Shown here in pieces: positions 1 through 8,728 of a DNA stretch of 32,642 bases; the stretch's first letter is position 1; every line of letters begins with the position of its first letter. A program made the translations under genes and the position numbers. Source of the stretch: an uncultured Paracoccaceae bacterium (GTDB lineage: Bacteria; Pseudomonadota; Alphaproteobacteria; Rhodobacterales; Rhodobacteraceae); assembly GCA_937872465.1 (NCBI GenBank), contig CALMSR010000078.1, positions 1 through 32,642 of the forward strand, given 5' to 3'. The notes under the pieces were generated by a model that worked only from the letters and a program-made list of their open reading frames with translations, ran no database searches and was not told the origin of the DNA.

Positions 1-2
1 TC

Positions 3-2216
3 GCGCCGGGCGGCTTCCTGCATTACGGCCAGGGCAAGTGGTATCCCGGCGAGACCCTGCCGCGCTGGACCTTCTCGCTCTACTGGCGCCGCGACGGCAA
101 GCCGATCTGGTCCGACCCCGACCTGATCGCCGAGGAGGCCGCCGCGACCGAGGCCGGACCGGGCGAGGCCGAGACGCTGCTCAGGTCCATGGCGACCGAG
201 CTCGGCGTCGAGCCGGAGATGGTGACCGCGGCTTTCGAGGATCCGGCGGAATGGATCGTCAAGGAGGGCAACCTCCCCGAGAACGTCACCCCGGAGAACT
301 CCAGGCTCGCCGACCCCGAGGAACGTCACCGCATCGCCCGCGTCTTCGAGCGCGGCCTGACCGAGCCCTCGGGCTACGTGCTGCCGATCCAGCGCTGGCA
401 GGCCAAGGCGAGCGGCCATCGCTGGCGTTCCGAGCGCTGGAAGCTGCGCCGCGGGCATCTCTTCCTGGTGCCCGGCGACAGCCCGGTCGGCTACCGCCTG
501 CCGCTCGGCAAGCTGCCTTATGTCCCGCCTTCGCAATTCCCCTACACCAACATCGCCGACCCGACCGAGCCGCGCGGCCCGCTGCCCGACCCGGTCGAAG
601 GCCCGGGCCTGCATGTCCAGCGCATCGCCCATGCGACGGCCGACGACACCGTGCAGCAGGACCGCATCGAGCAGGAGCTCGGCGACCTCTCGGGCGCCGT
701 GCGCACCGCGCTCTCCGTCGAGCCCCGCGACGGAAGGCTCTGCGTCTTCATGCCGCCGGTGGAGCGGGTCGAGGATTACCTCGAACTCGTCGCCGCCGCC
801 GAGGCCGCCGCGAAAGCGATGGGCCTGCCGGTGCATATCGAGGGCTACGGACCGCCCACCGACCCGCGGCTCAACGTGATCCGCGTCGCCCCCGACCCCG
901 GGGTGCTCGAGGTCAACGTGCATCCGGCGACCTCCTGGGAGGATTGCGTCGCCATCACCACCGGCGTCTACGAGGAGGCACGCCAATGCCGCCTCGGCGC
1001 CGACAAGTTCATGATCGACGGCAAGCACACCGGCACCGGCGGCGGCAACCACGTGGTCGTCGGCGGCGGAACCACGCTCGATTCGCCCTTCCTGCGCCGT
1101 CCCGACCTGCTGCGCTCGCTGATCCTGCACTGGCAGCGCCACCCCTCGCTCTCCTATCTCTTCTCCGGCCTCTTCATCGGGCCGACGTCGCAGGCGCCGC
1201 GCATCGACGAGGCGCGCCACGACGGGCTCTACGAACTCGAAATCGCGCTCGCGCAGATCCCGCCACCGCGCGCCGGCGAGCCGCCCGCGCCCTGGCTCGT
1301 GGACCGGCTCCTGCGCAACCTGCTCGTCGACGTGACCGGCAACACCCACCGCGCCGAGATCTGCATCGACAAGCTCTATTCCCCCGACGGCCCCACCGGC
1401 CGCCTCGGGCTGGTGGAGTTCCGCGGCTTCGAGATGCCTCCCGACCCGCGCATGAGCCTCGCCCAGCAACTGCTGATCCGCGCCACCATCGCCCGGCTCT
1501 GGACGAGCCCGCTCGCCGGCGACCTCACCCGCTGGGGCACCACGCTGCACGACCGCTTCATGCTGCCGCATTTCGTCTGGGAGGATTTCCTCGAGGTGCT
1601 GCGCGACCTCGCGCGCCACGGCTTCGACATGCGCGCGGAATGGTTCGAGGCCCAGGCCGAGTTCCGCTTCCCCTTCTGCGGCGAGGTGGAGGTCGACGGC
1701 GCGCATCTGGAATTGCGCCAGGCGCTGGAACCCTGGCACGTGCTGGGCGAGACCGGCGCCATCGGCGGCACGGTGCGCTATACCGACAGCTCGGTCGAGC
1801 GCCTCCAGGTCCGGCTCACCGCCGCCGACCCGGAGCGCTACACCGTCGCCTGCAACCGCCGCCGCATGCCGCTGCAGGCGACGGGCAGCAACGGCGTCTC
1901 GGTCGCCGCGGTGCGCTACAAGGCCTGGAAGCCGGCCATGGCGCTGCACCCGGTGATCCCGGTGCATGCGCCGCTGACCTTCGACATCTTCGACACCTGG
2001 ACCGGGCGCGCCATGGGGGGCTGCACCTATCACGTCGCCCATCCCGGCGGGCGCAGCTACGACACCTTCCCGGTCAACGGCAACGAGGCCGAGGCCCGCC
2101 GCCTCGCCCGCTTCGAGCCCCACGGCCACAGCCCCGGCGCCTGGAGCCCGCCGCCCGAATCCGCCCATCCCGCCTTCCCGATGACGCTGGATCTGCGTCG
2201 GGCCCCGGGGATCTGA
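3..2216 (+). CDS. DUF2126 putative amidoligase, C-terminal part (5' end outside window)
   Basis: The reading frame is open from the first full codon of the window and ends with TGA at 2214-2216, giving 737 visible residues. The start lies upstream. Family members are usually around 1,100 residues, with a transglutaminase-like N-terminal domain followed by DUF2126, so about the last two thirds is present here. Typical DUF2126 stretches are seen: GGFLHYGQGKWYPGE at the very beginning, DKFMIDGKHTGTGGGNH from visible residue 334, SGLFIGPTSQAPRIDEAR, and GNTHRAEICIDKLYSPDGPT followed by VEFRGFEMPP. DUF2126 has been described as a putative amidoligase with a glutamine-synthetase-like fold; its substrate is unknown. 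The stop is 2 nt before the next gene, which encodes an ATP-grasp/alpha-E protein, so the two are almost certainly co-transcribed. An internal ATG at 189 is not the start, because family homology continues upstream of it. Confidence 0.9.
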   Translation, partial: APGGFLHYGQGKWYPGETLPRWTFSLYWRRDGKPIWSDPDLIAEEAAATEAGPGEAETLLRSMATELGVEPEMVTAAFEDPAEWIVKEGNLPENVTPENSRLADPEERHRIARVFERGLTEPSGYVLPIQRWQAKASGHRWRSERWKLRRGHLFLVPGDSPVGYRLPLGKLPYVPPSQFPYTNIADPTEPRGPLPDPVEGPGLHVQRIAHATADDTVQQDRIEQELGDLSGAVRTALSVEPRDGRLCVFMPPVERVEDYLELVAAAEAAAKAMGLPVHIEGYGPPTDPRLNVIRVAPDPGVLEVNVHPATSWEDCVAITTGVYEEARQCRLGADKFMIDGKHTGTGGGNHVVVGGGTTLDSPFLRRPDLLRSLILHWQRHPSLSYLFSGLFIGPTSQAPRIDEARHDGLYELEIALAQIPPPRAGEPPAPWLVDRLLRNLLVDVTGNTHRAEICIDKLYSPDGPTGRLGLVEFRGFEMPPDPRMSLAQQLLIRATIARLWTSPLAGDLTRWGTTLHDRFMLPHFVWEDFLEVLRDLARHGFDMRAEWFEAQAEFRFPFCGEVEVDGAHLELRQALEPWHVLGETGAIGGTVRYTDSSVERLQVRLTAADPERYTVACNRRRMPLQATGSNGVSVAAVRYKAWKPAMALHPVIPVHAPLTFDIFDTWTGRAMGGCTYHVAHPGGRSYDTFPVNGNEAEARRLARFEPHGHSPGAWSPPPESAHPAFPMTLDLRRAPGI

Positions 2217-2218
2217 GC

Positions 2219-4621
2219 TTGGCGGCCCGCGACACCCATGCCGAGGACCAGGTGGCGCGGCTGCTCGAGGGCTACCGCCCGCCGCCCGGCGTCGCGGACG
2301 AACTGCTCGACCCCGAGGGAAGGATCCGCCCGGCCTGGCGCGGCTTCATACAGCATTTCGCCGGGCTGGGGCCCGAGGAGCGTGCCCGCCGCTTCGCGCG
2401 CGGCGACCAGTATCTGCGCGACGCCGGCGTCTTCTTCCGCCAGTACGGCGAGGGGTCCAGCGTCGAGCGCGCCTGGCCGCTCGCCCATGTTCCGATGCTG
2501 CTGGCGGAGGAGGAGCTCAGGCGCATCTCCGACGGCCTGCGCCAGCGCGCCGACCTGCTGGAGGCGCTGGCGGCCGATCTCTACGGGCCGAACCGCCTGG
2601 TCGCCGGCGGGCATCTTCCCGCGAGCCTCATCGCGCGCAGCCGCGAATGGCTGCGCCCGCTCGTGGGGGTGGCGCCCCGCGACGGCCATTACCTGCATTT
2701 CCTCGCCTTCGAGATCGGCCGCGGCCCGGACGGCACCTGGTGGGTGCTCGGCGACCGCACCCAGGCGCCCTCGGGTGCGGGCTTCGCGCTGGAGAACCGC
2801 GTGGCCACGGCGCGGGTCTATGCCGATCTCTTCGCCGAGGAGCATGTCCACCGGCTCGCGGGCTTCTTCCGCGCCTTCCGCGACGCGCTGCAGGGGCTCT
2901 CGGCCGATCCCCATGACGAGATCGGCATCCTCACGCCCGGCCCGCTCAACGACACCTATTTCGAGCATGCCTATATCGCGCGCTACCTCGGCTTCACCCT
3001 GCTCGAAGGCGAGGATCTCGGGGTCGAAGCCGGCCGGGTGATGATGCGCACCGTCGAGGGTAGCCGCCCGGTCAGCGTGCTCTGGCGGCGGCTCGACGCC
3101 GCCTTCGCCGATCCGCTGGAACTCGACGAGGCCTCGCGCATCGGCACGCCCGGCCTCGTGGGCGCGCTGCGCCAGGGCAGCGTCACCCTCGTCAACGCGC
3201 TCGGCTCGGGGGTGCTGGAGACACGCGCCCTGCTCGCCTTCATGCCGCGCATCGCCCAGGAGCTGCTCGGCGAGCCGCTGGCGCTGCCCAATATCGCCAC
3301 CTGGTGGTGCGGCCAGCAGGCCGAGCGCGCGCATGTGATCAAGAACCGCGAGCGGATGATGATCGGCCCCGCGCACTCGACGCAACTGCCCTTCGAGGCG
3401 GATGCCACCACCATGCTCGGCGGCCAGATCCGCGACCCCGCCCTGCCCGCCCTCGACGCCTGGCTCGAGGCCGAGGGCGCCGATCTTGTGGGCCAGGAGG
3501 CGGTGACGCTTTCGACCACCCCGGCCTTCGTCGACGGCCGCCTGGTGCCGCGCCCCATGAGCCTGCGGGTCTTTGTCGCCCGCACCCCCCGCGGCTGGCA
3601 GGTGATGCCCGGCGGCTTTGCGCGCATCGGCCGCAGCGCCGAGCCCGAGGCCATCGCCATGCAGCGCGGCGGCGAGGCGGCGGATGTCTGGGTGGTCAGC
3701 GAGACCCCGGTCGAGCCGGTCTCCATGCTGCCGGGGCCCGCCACCTCCTTCGCCCGCATCAAGCCGGGCGCCCTGCCGAGCCGGGCGGGCGACAACCTCT
3801 TCTGGCTCGGCCGCTACGTCGAGCGCGCCGAGGGCGTCATGCGCTTCACCCGCGCCTGGCACGCCCGGCTCGCCGAGACCGCCGACCCCGGATCGCCGCT
3901 CCTGGAGCATTTCCGCGCGCATCTCGCCGGGATCGGCATCGACATCGCCGAGGCCCCGCCGGGGGCGCTGACCGATGCGCTCCGCTTCGCCGTGACCAGC
4001 GCGAGCCACGTGCGCGACCGCTTCTCCACCGACGGCTGGACCGTGCTCAACGATCTCGCGGCGGAGGCCACGGATCTCGGGCGGGGCATCGCGCCCGGCG
4101 ACGAGACGGCGCGGGCCATGGGGGCGCTCCTGCGCCGGATCACCGGCTTCTCGGGCCTCGTGCACGAGAACATGTACCGCTTCACCGGCTGGCGCTTCCT
4201 CTCGATCGGCCGCGCGCTGGAGCGCTCGATCGCGGTGGCCGGCGCGCTGGCGGTGCTCGCCGACCCGGAAGCGCCGGAGGGCGCGCTCGATCTCGCCGTG
4301 GAGATCGGCGACAGCGTGATGTCCCACCGCCGCCGCTACTCCGTCACCACCAGCCGCGAGACGGTCGTCGACCTGCTCGCGCTCGATGCGATGAACCCGC
4401 GCGCCATCCTCTACCAGCTCTCGGAATTGCGCGATCATGCGGCCTTCCTGCCCGGAGTCGATCCGCTCGGGCCGCTGACGGAGCTGACCCGCGCCGTGCT
4501 CCAGCTCCACACCGGACTCGCGATCCAGACCCCGGACCGGCTCGACGACATGGCGCTGCGCGCGCTCCAGGCCGAGGTCGAGGGGCTTTCCGACCTGCTC
4601 TCGGAGACCTATTTCCGGTGA
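2219..4621 (+). CDS. circularly permuted type 2 ATP-grasp protein fused to an alpha-E domain
   Basis: This 800-residue protein has two parts. Residues about 1-510 are a circularly permuted ATP-grasp domain (DUF404/DUF407 type), with YRPPPGVADELLDPEGRIRP at 19-38, DRTQAPSGAGFALENR at 179-194, LWRRLD at 289-294 and LVNALGSGVLE. Residues about 519-800 are an alpha-E (DUF403) domain that opens with SRAGDNLFWLGRYVERAE. ATP-grasp enzymes form amide or thioester bonds by way of acyl-phosphates. This family is predicted to join peptides or amino acids, but its product is unknown. I chose the TTG at 2219: GGGGA at 2207-2211 gives a fair ribosome site, and homology begins just downstream. A GTG at 2252 is the alternative. 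The frame is open back to position 38, but that part only shadows the preceding gene. A 2 nt gap upstream and a 4 nt gap downstream indicate an operon. Confidence 0.9.
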   Translation: MAARDTHAEDQVARLLEGYRPPPGVADELLDPEGRIRPAWRGFIQHFAGLGPEERARRFARGDQYLRDAGVFFRQYGEGSSVERAWPLAHVPMLLAEEELRRISDGLRQRADLLEALAADLYGPNRLVAGGHLPASLIARSREWLRPLVGVAPRDGHYLHFLAFEIGRGPDGTWWVLGDRTQAPSGAGFALENRVATARVYADLFAEEHVHRLAGFFRAFRDALQGLSADPHDEIGILTPGPLNDTYFEHAYIARYLGFTLLEGEDLGVEAGRVMMRTVEGSRPVSVLWRRLDAAFADPLELDEASRIGTPGLVGALRQGSVTLVNALGSGVLETRALLAFMPRIAQELLGEPLALPNIATWWCGQQAERAHVIKNRERMMIGPAHSTQLPFEADATTMLGGQIRDPALPALDAWLEAEGADLVGQEAVTLSTTPAFVDGRLVPRPMSLRVFVARTPRGWQVMPGGFARIGRSAEPEAIAMQRGGEAADVWVVSETPVEPVSMLPGPATSFARIKPGALPSRAGDNLFWLGRYVERAEGVMRFTRAWHARLAETADPGSPLLEHFRAHLAGIGIDIAEAPPGALTDALRFAVTSASHVRDRFSTDGWTVLNDLAAEATDLGRGIAPGDETARAMGALLRRITGFSGLVHENMYRFTGWRFLSIGRALERSIAVAGALAVLADPEAPEGALDLAVEIGDSVMSHRRRYSVTTSRETVVDLLALDAMNPRAILYQLSELRDHAAFLPGVDPLGPLTELTRAVLQLHTGLAIQTPDRLDDMALRALQAEVEGLSDLLSETYFR

Positions 4622-4625
4622 GCCC

Positions 4626-5507
4626 ATGATCTACGACATCGGCCTGACCATCGGCTATCGCTACCAACGTGCCGCCGTGGCCGGTCGCCACCTCCTGCGC
4701 CTGATGCCCGCCGACCTGCCGGGGCAGCAGCGTCGGCTGAGCGGCAGCCTCGCCATCGCCCCCACGCCTTTCGAGCGCCGCGACGTGCTGGATTTCTTCG
4801 GCAATGCCGCGGTCGAGATCGCCTTTCGCGAGGCCCATGACGAGATCGCCTTCCGGGTCGCGGCACGGATCGAGCGACTGGCCCAGGCCTCGGTCTTCGA
4901 CATCTCGCCCGGGCTCTACCGGCTCGCCGACGAGATCGCCGGCTATCGCGGCCTCGATCCCGAGGCGCCGCATCACTTCGTCGGCCCGAGCCCGCGCATC
5001 CCCGCCTCGCGCGAGATGGCGGCCTATGCCGCCGAACGGGCCGCGCCCGGCATGACGGTGCGCGAGGTGATCCGGGCGGTCGGCCTCGGCCTTCACGCCG
5101 ATCTCGCCTACGACCCCCAGGCGACCAATGTGGAGACGACGCCGGCCGAAGCCTTCGCGCGGCGGCACGGCGTCTGCCAGGACTTCGCCCAGATCATGAT
5201 CGCCTGCCTGCGCGGCATCGGCGTTCCGGCGGCCTATGTCTCGGGCTTCCTGCGTACCGAGCCGCCCCCCGGGGAGCCGCGCCTCGAGGGCGCGGACGCC
5301 ATGCATGCCTGGGTGCGGGCCTGGTGCGGCTGGGAGGCCGGCTGGGTCGAGTTCGATCCCACCAACGCCGTCTTCGTCGCCGCCGACCATGTGGTCATCG
5401 CCCGCGGTCGCGACTACGGCGACGTCTCGCCGGTCAGGGGCGTGCTGCGCACCGCCGGCAGCCAGACCAGCGAGCAATCGGTGGACGTGGTGCCGGTCGG
5501 CATCTGA
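4626..5507 (+). CDS. transglutaminase-like family protein
   Basis: A 293-residue cytoplasmic-looking protein without a signal peptide. It has the N-terminal beta domain common in bacterial transglutaminase-like proteins (about 1-100) and a transglutaminase/protease core (about 140-250). The catalytic triad can be read directly: Cys184 in RHGVCQDFAQ, His227 in AMHAWVRAW and Asp244 in WVEFDPTN. Family members act as cysteine peptidases or amide-transferring enzymes; the substrate is not known. The ATG at 4626 lies 4 nt after the ATP-grasp stop, so it is the third gene of the amidoligase operon. Association of such transglutaminase-like peptidases with circularly permuted ATP-grasp and alpha-E proteins is a known conserved pairing. 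It suggests trimming or hydrolysis of whatever amide the ligases make, which is an inference from context. Confidence 0.92.
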   Translation: MIYDIGLTIGYRYQRAAVAGRHLLRLMPADLPGQQRRLSGSLAIAPTPFERRDVLDFFGNAAVEIAFREAHDEIAFRVAARIERLAQASVFDISPGLYRLADEIAGYRGLDPEAPHHFVGPSPRIPASREMAAYAAERAAPGMTVREVIRAVGLGLHADLAYDPQATNVETTPAEAFARRHGVCQDFAQIMIACLRGIGVPAAYVSGFLRTEPPPGEPRLEGADAMHAWVRAWCGWEAGWVEFDPTNAVFVAADHVVIARGRDYGDVSPVRGVLRTAGSQTSEQSVDVVPVGI

Positions 5508-5511
5508 GCGA

Positions 5512-5539
5512 TTGCGCGCGCTGCGAAAAGACCTAGTCT
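5512..5539 (+). promoter_or_regulatory. candidate promoter for gamma-glutamyltransferase
   Basis: TTGCGC at 5512-5517 and TAGTCT at 5534-5539 are separated by 16 nt in the 61 nt gap between the transglutaminase gene and the GGT gene. Both hexamers match the sigma-70 consensus only in part, so this is a candidate only. The -10 lies in the same CCTAG-N-CTC context seen upstream of two other genes in this window. Confidence 0.35.
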
Positions 5540-5568
5540 CGCCGCGACTGGCAGAGTGGAGGCTCCCC

Positions 5569-7305
5569 ATGACCCGACCGCCGCTGACGGCCCTGGCCGT
5601 CGTCCTCGCATTCCTCGCATCCCCCGGCCAAGCGCAAGAGGCGCAGCCCGAGACCACGACGGCGCTGGCCGAGCGCGCCTCGGTGACCGCCGAGGACTTC
5701 ATGGTCGCGACCGCCCATCCGCTGGCGACCCAGGCAGGCTACGAGGTGCTCGCGGCAGGGGGATCGGCCGCCGACGCCGCGGTTGCGGTGCAGATGATGC
5801 TCGGGCTCGTCGAGCCGCAGAGCTCCGGTCTCGGCGGCGGCGCCTTCCTGCTCTACTGGAACGCCGCCTTGGGCGAATTGACGACCTTCGACGGCCGCGA
5901 GACCGCGCCAGCCACCGCCGAACCCGGCTACTGGCTCGCGCCCGACGGAACCGCCGTGGGATTCTGGGACGGCGTCGTCGGCGGTCGCTCCGTCGGTGTG
6001 CCCGGCACGCCGAAGCTGATGGAGGAGATCCATGCCCGCTACGGCCGCGTCCCCTGGGCCGACCTGCTCGCGCCCGCCATCGACACCGCCGAGGCAGGCT
6101 TCGAGATCTCGCAACGCATGGCCGACGCCATCGTCGAGGGGCAGGAACAGCGGCTCGACGCCTTCCCGGCGGTCAAGGCCTACTTCTTCGACGACGACGG
6201 CAGCCCGAAGGCCGAAGGCAGCCTGCTGCGCAATCCCGCCTATGCCCGCACGCTCCGCCTGCTGGCGGCGGAAGGGACGGCGCCCTTCTACACCGGGTCG
6301 ATCGCGCGCGACATCGTCGCCGCGGTCCGCACCGAGACGAACCCGGGCGAGCTGACGCTCGCCGATCTTGCCGGCTACCAGGTCAGGGAGCGCGCGCCGG
6401 TCTGCCTGGACTACCGGGCCTACGAGGTCTGCGGCATGGGCCCGCCCAGCTCCGGCGCGCTGACCGTCGGACAGATCCTCGGCATCCTGTCGCACTGGGA
6501 TCTGGGTCGGCCCGGCGCCAACACCGACATCGACCATCTCTTCATCGAGGCGTCGAAACTCGCCTACGCCGACCGCGGCCTCTACATGGCCGACAGCGAT
6601 TTCGTGAAGATGCCCGCGGGCCTGCTCGCCCCCGCCTATCTCGAGAGCCGCGCCGCGCTCATCGACCCCGGCGCCGCCATGGGCACCGCCGCGCCCGGCG
6701 AGCCGCCCTGGGAGGAGACGCGGCTCTATGGCCCCTCGGCAGACCAGCCGGAATTCGGCACGTCGCATTTCGTGATCGTCGACCGCTACGGCGACATGGT
6801 CTCGGCCACCACCACCATCGAGACCGGCTTCGGCAGCCGGGTGATGGTCGACGGCTTCCTGCTCAACAACGAGCTGACCGACTTCTCCTTCGAGCCCGAG
6901 GCCGACGGCAAGCCCGTCGCCAACCGGGTCGAGGGCGGCAAGCGTCCCCGCTCCTCCATGGCGCCGACCATCGTGCTCGAGAACGGCGAGCCGCGCCTGC
7001 TGATCGGCTCGCCCGGCGGCTCGCGCATCATCGAATACGTGGCCCAGAGCCTGATCGGCATCCTCGATCTCGGCCTCGACCCCCAGGAGGCGATCGACCG
7101 GCCGCATGTGGTCAACCGGAACTCCGACACCACCGAGGTCGAGGAAGGCCCCGGCGCCGAAGCGACCATCGCGCGGCTCGCGACCTTCGGCCATGCGGCC
7201 GAGGCCGCCAACCTGAATTCCGGGCTTCACGCGATCCTGATCGGGGACGGCACGCTCACCGGCGCCGCCGACAAGCGCCGCGAGGGCCTCGCGATGGGCG
7301 ACTGA
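5569..7305 (+). CDS. ggt: gamma-glutamyltransferase (gamma-glutamyl transpeptidase), secreted
   Basis: This 578-residue precursor has a Sec-type signal peptide (hydrophobic stretch LTALAVVLAFLASPGQAQ near the N-terminus), so it should act in the periplasm. It is an N-terminal-nucleophile hydrolase that cleaves the gamma-glutamyl bond of glutathione and other gamma-glutamyl compounds. The autoprocessing and catalytic nucleophile is Thr398 in FGTSHF. It is followed by the family motif around TTTIETGFGSRV and by the PGGSRI stretch near residue 485. Length is normal for the family. The start is fixed by GGAGG at 5558-5562, 6 nt before the ATG, and by the signal peptide. It follows the amidoligase operon by 61 nt with its own possible promoter. 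A functional link with the upstream peptide-bond enzymes is plausible but unproven. Confidence 0.96.
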   Translation: MTRPPLTALAVVLAFLASPGQAQEAQPETTTALAERASVTAEDFMVATAHPLATQAGYEVLAAGGSAADAAVAVQMMLGLVEPQSSGLGGGAFLLYWNAALGELTTFDGRETAPATAEPGYWLAPDGTAVGFWDGVVGGRSVGVPGTPKLMEEIHARYGRVPWADLLAPAIDTAEAGFEISQRMADAIVEGQEQRLDAFPAVKAYFFDDDGSPKAEGSLLRNPAYARTLRLLAAEGTAPFYTGSIARDIVAAVRTETNPGELTLADLAGYQVRERAPVCLDYRAYEVCGMGPPSSGALTVGQILGILSHWDLGRPGANTDIDHLFIEASKLAYADRGLYMADSDFVKMPAGLLAPAYLESRAALIDPGAAMGTAAPGEPPWEETRLYGPSADQPEFGTSHFVIVDRYGDMVSATTTIETGFGSRVMVDGFLLNNELTDFSFEPEADGKPVANRVEGGKRPRSSMAPTIVLENGEPRLLIGSPGGSRIIEYVAQSLIGILDLGLDPQEAIDRPHVVNRNSDTTEVEEGPGAEATIARLATFGHAAEAANLNSGLHAILIGDGTLTGAADKRREGLAMGD

Positions 7306-7417
7306 TCTCCGGCCCTCCTCCGGCGTCCTGCCACGTCTCGGAAGCACGGGCGGCAGTCAAATCCTCGCGACGCATAGTGACGCGATCAGACCGTCGGTCG
7401 GCAGGGCCTCCGATCGC

Positions 7418-8140
7418 TCACGGTCGCTCCACACCCGCGACGCCATCCTCAGGCGCCGCGTCCGCGATCTCCAGGATCAGCTTGCGCCGCACCGCGCGGG
7501 CGAAGGACGGCCCGTCCTCGGCGGTGACCACGAAGGCGCCCGGCCCGCCGATCAGCTGCCCGGCGAATTCGGCCTCGAGATTGCCGGCCCGCGGCCGCCC
7601 CGAGCAATTGCCGCGGCAGAGGATCGCCAGCCCGTTGATCACCACATCCGCGCCCAGCACCACGTCGCGCGCCGCCGCGATGCTCGGCCCGCTGCCGTTC
7701 CACGCCGAATCCGCGGAGAGGTCGATCACCCGGCGGCCGCCCTCGAAGCCGTTGCCCTCGATCAGCGCGAGGCCCCTGAGCAGCGCCGCGCCGATCGCGT
7801 TCGAGCCAAAGGCCCGCCGCGGCGCCGCCACCAGCGCCGCGCCGAAAGCGCGCGCATCCGCCTCGCCGGCGAGCACCGTCCAGTCCACCACCACGTCCTG
7901 GCTCGCCGCGCTGGCCCATTCGACGTAGGTCACCGCCACCCGGCCGAGCGCGCCGCCGTTGCGGATCGCCCAGAGCACCTCCGGGTCGAGCAGCGCCGCG
8001 GCATAGCCCTCGCGCTGCAGGCGGATCTCGGCGTCGTCGATGGAGCCGGTCGCATCCGCCAGCAGCACCAGCTCCAGATCGACCTCTTCCGCCGCAGCCG
8101 GCGCCGCGAGCAGCATCGCCAGCAGCATCCCTCTCAGCAT
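7418..8140 (-). CDS. DUF1194 domain-containing secreted protein (VWA-like)
   Basis: A 240-residue protein with a short signal peptide (MLRGMLLAMLLAAPAAA), then a DUF1194 domain related to the von Willebrand factor A fold. A MIDAS-like motif, DATGSID, lies at residues 29-35, so metal-dependent ligand binding is possible. Near the C-terminus is a cysteine pair in LAILCRGNC. The function of the family is not established. The start at 8140 is supported by GGGGAGG about 5 nt upstream and by the signal peptide beginning there; an in-frame ATG at 8179 would add 13 residues ahead of the signal sequence and is less likely. The gene converges with ggt and diverges from the YdcZ-like gene. It does not obviously belong to either neighbouring unit. 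Confidence 0.88.
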   Translation of the reverse strand: MLRGMLLAMLLAAPAAAEEVDLELVLLADATGSIDDAEIRLQREGYAAALLDPEVLWAIRNGGALGRVAVTYVEWASAASQDVVVDWTVLAGEADARAFGAALVAAPRRAFGSNAIGAALLRGLALIEGNGFEGGRRVIDLSADSAWNGSGPSIAAARDVVLGADVVINGLAILCRGNCSGRPRAGNLEAEFAGQLIGGPGAFVVTAEDGPSFARAVRRKLILEIADAAPEDGVAGVERP

Positions 8141-8230
8141 CGCCGCCTCCCCGCCATTGCCGACCAGATAGATCCCCACGCCGCTGCGTCCACGCCGAAT
8201 GCCCCTCCCCCTCGCCCCCGCGAGCGCCTA

Positions 8231-8246
8231 GGCTCCCTTGGGAGCC
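8231..8246 (+). promoter_or_regulatory. dyad overlapping the ribosome-binding site of the YdcZ-like gene
   Basis: GGCTCCC (8231-8237) and GGGAGCC (8240-8246) are perfect inverted repeats separated by TT. The right arm contains the GGGAG that would serve as ribosome site for the ATG at 8249. If transcribed, the arms could pair and hide that site, although a 2 nt loop is tight and one pair would have to open. It could also be a protein-binding dyad. Confidence 0.3.
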
Positions 8247-8248
8247 CG

Positions 8249-8710
8249 ATGCCCGGAATCGCCATGTACATCTGGATCTACCTCGCGGCCGCGGTCGCCC
8301 TCGGCATCGTCGTCGCGATGCAACCGTTGATCAACGCGGTGCTGGCGCGCGCCACCGGCTCGCCGATCACCGCCGCCACGATCTCGATCCTCGTGGCCTT
8401 CCTCGGCAGCCTCGTGCTCTTCGGGCTCGGGGATCGCGGCGACACCAGCCGGGCGGCCCTCGCCTCGGTGCCCTGGTGGGTCTACCTCGCCGGGCTGATC
8501 GGCACCGCCTTCGTCGCCGGCGGCGTGGTCATCGCACCGGCGACCGGGGCGCTGCTGTTCTTCCTCTGCGTCGTCGGCGGCCAGCTGCTCGGCGCCGCCC
8601 TCGCCGACCATTTCGGCGCCTTCGGCCTCGAGCACCGCCCGCTCTCGCTCCTCCGCCTCGCCGGCCTCGCCCTCGTGCTCGCTGGCGTCATCCTCGTGCG
8701 CCGGGGCTGA
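8249..8710 (+). CDS. DUF606 / YdcZ-type small membrane transporter (DMT superfamily-like)
   Basis: A 153-residue, very hydrophobic protein with about five predicted membrane helices, of the DUF606 (YdcZ) family. These resemble half-size members of the drug/metabolite transporter superfamily and probably work as dimers. The family signature region VVAMQPLINAVLARATGSP follows the first helix, and the protein ends in LALVLAGVILVRRG. The substrate is unknown. The ATG at 8249 is preceded by GGGAG at 8240-8244; a second ATG at 8264 (MYIWIYL) would also give a complete first helix. The gene stands alone: divergent from the DUF1194 gene and convergent with dxs. Confidence 0.88.
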   Translation: MPGIAMYIWIYLAAAVALGIVVAMQPLINAVLARATGSPITAATISILVAFLGSLVLFGLGDRGDTSRAALASVPWWVYLAGLIGTAFVAGGVVIAPATGALLFFLCVVGGQLLGAALADHFGAFGLEHRPLSLLRLAGLALVLAGVILVRRG

Positions 8711-8728
8711 CGGCCTGCTCCCTTGCGC

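Noticed and set aside
38..2218. Upstream extension of the ATP-grasp ORF by about 727 codons, giving a 1,527-residue protein
   Set aside because: It overlaps the DUF2126 gene in another frame, is Arg/Pro/Ala-rich low-complexity sequence typical of GC-rich shadow frames, and ATP-grasp homology begins only at about 2219-2252.
2057..4627. 856-codon ORF antisense to the ATP-grasp gene
   Set aside because: Composition is that of an antisense shadow of a GC-rich gene (G, R, A, E-rich, no motifs). The plus-strand frame has clear family motifs.
5533..7347. 604-codon ORF antisense to ggt
   Set aside because: No recognisable domain; the plus strand encodes a complete gamma-glutamyltransferase with its catalytic Thr.
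7328..7356. Terminator after ggt formed by CTGCC/GGCAG
   Set aside because: Only a 5-bp stem with a 19-nt loop and no T-run; too weak to list as a feature. Nothing else stands out in the 112-nt gap 7306-7417.
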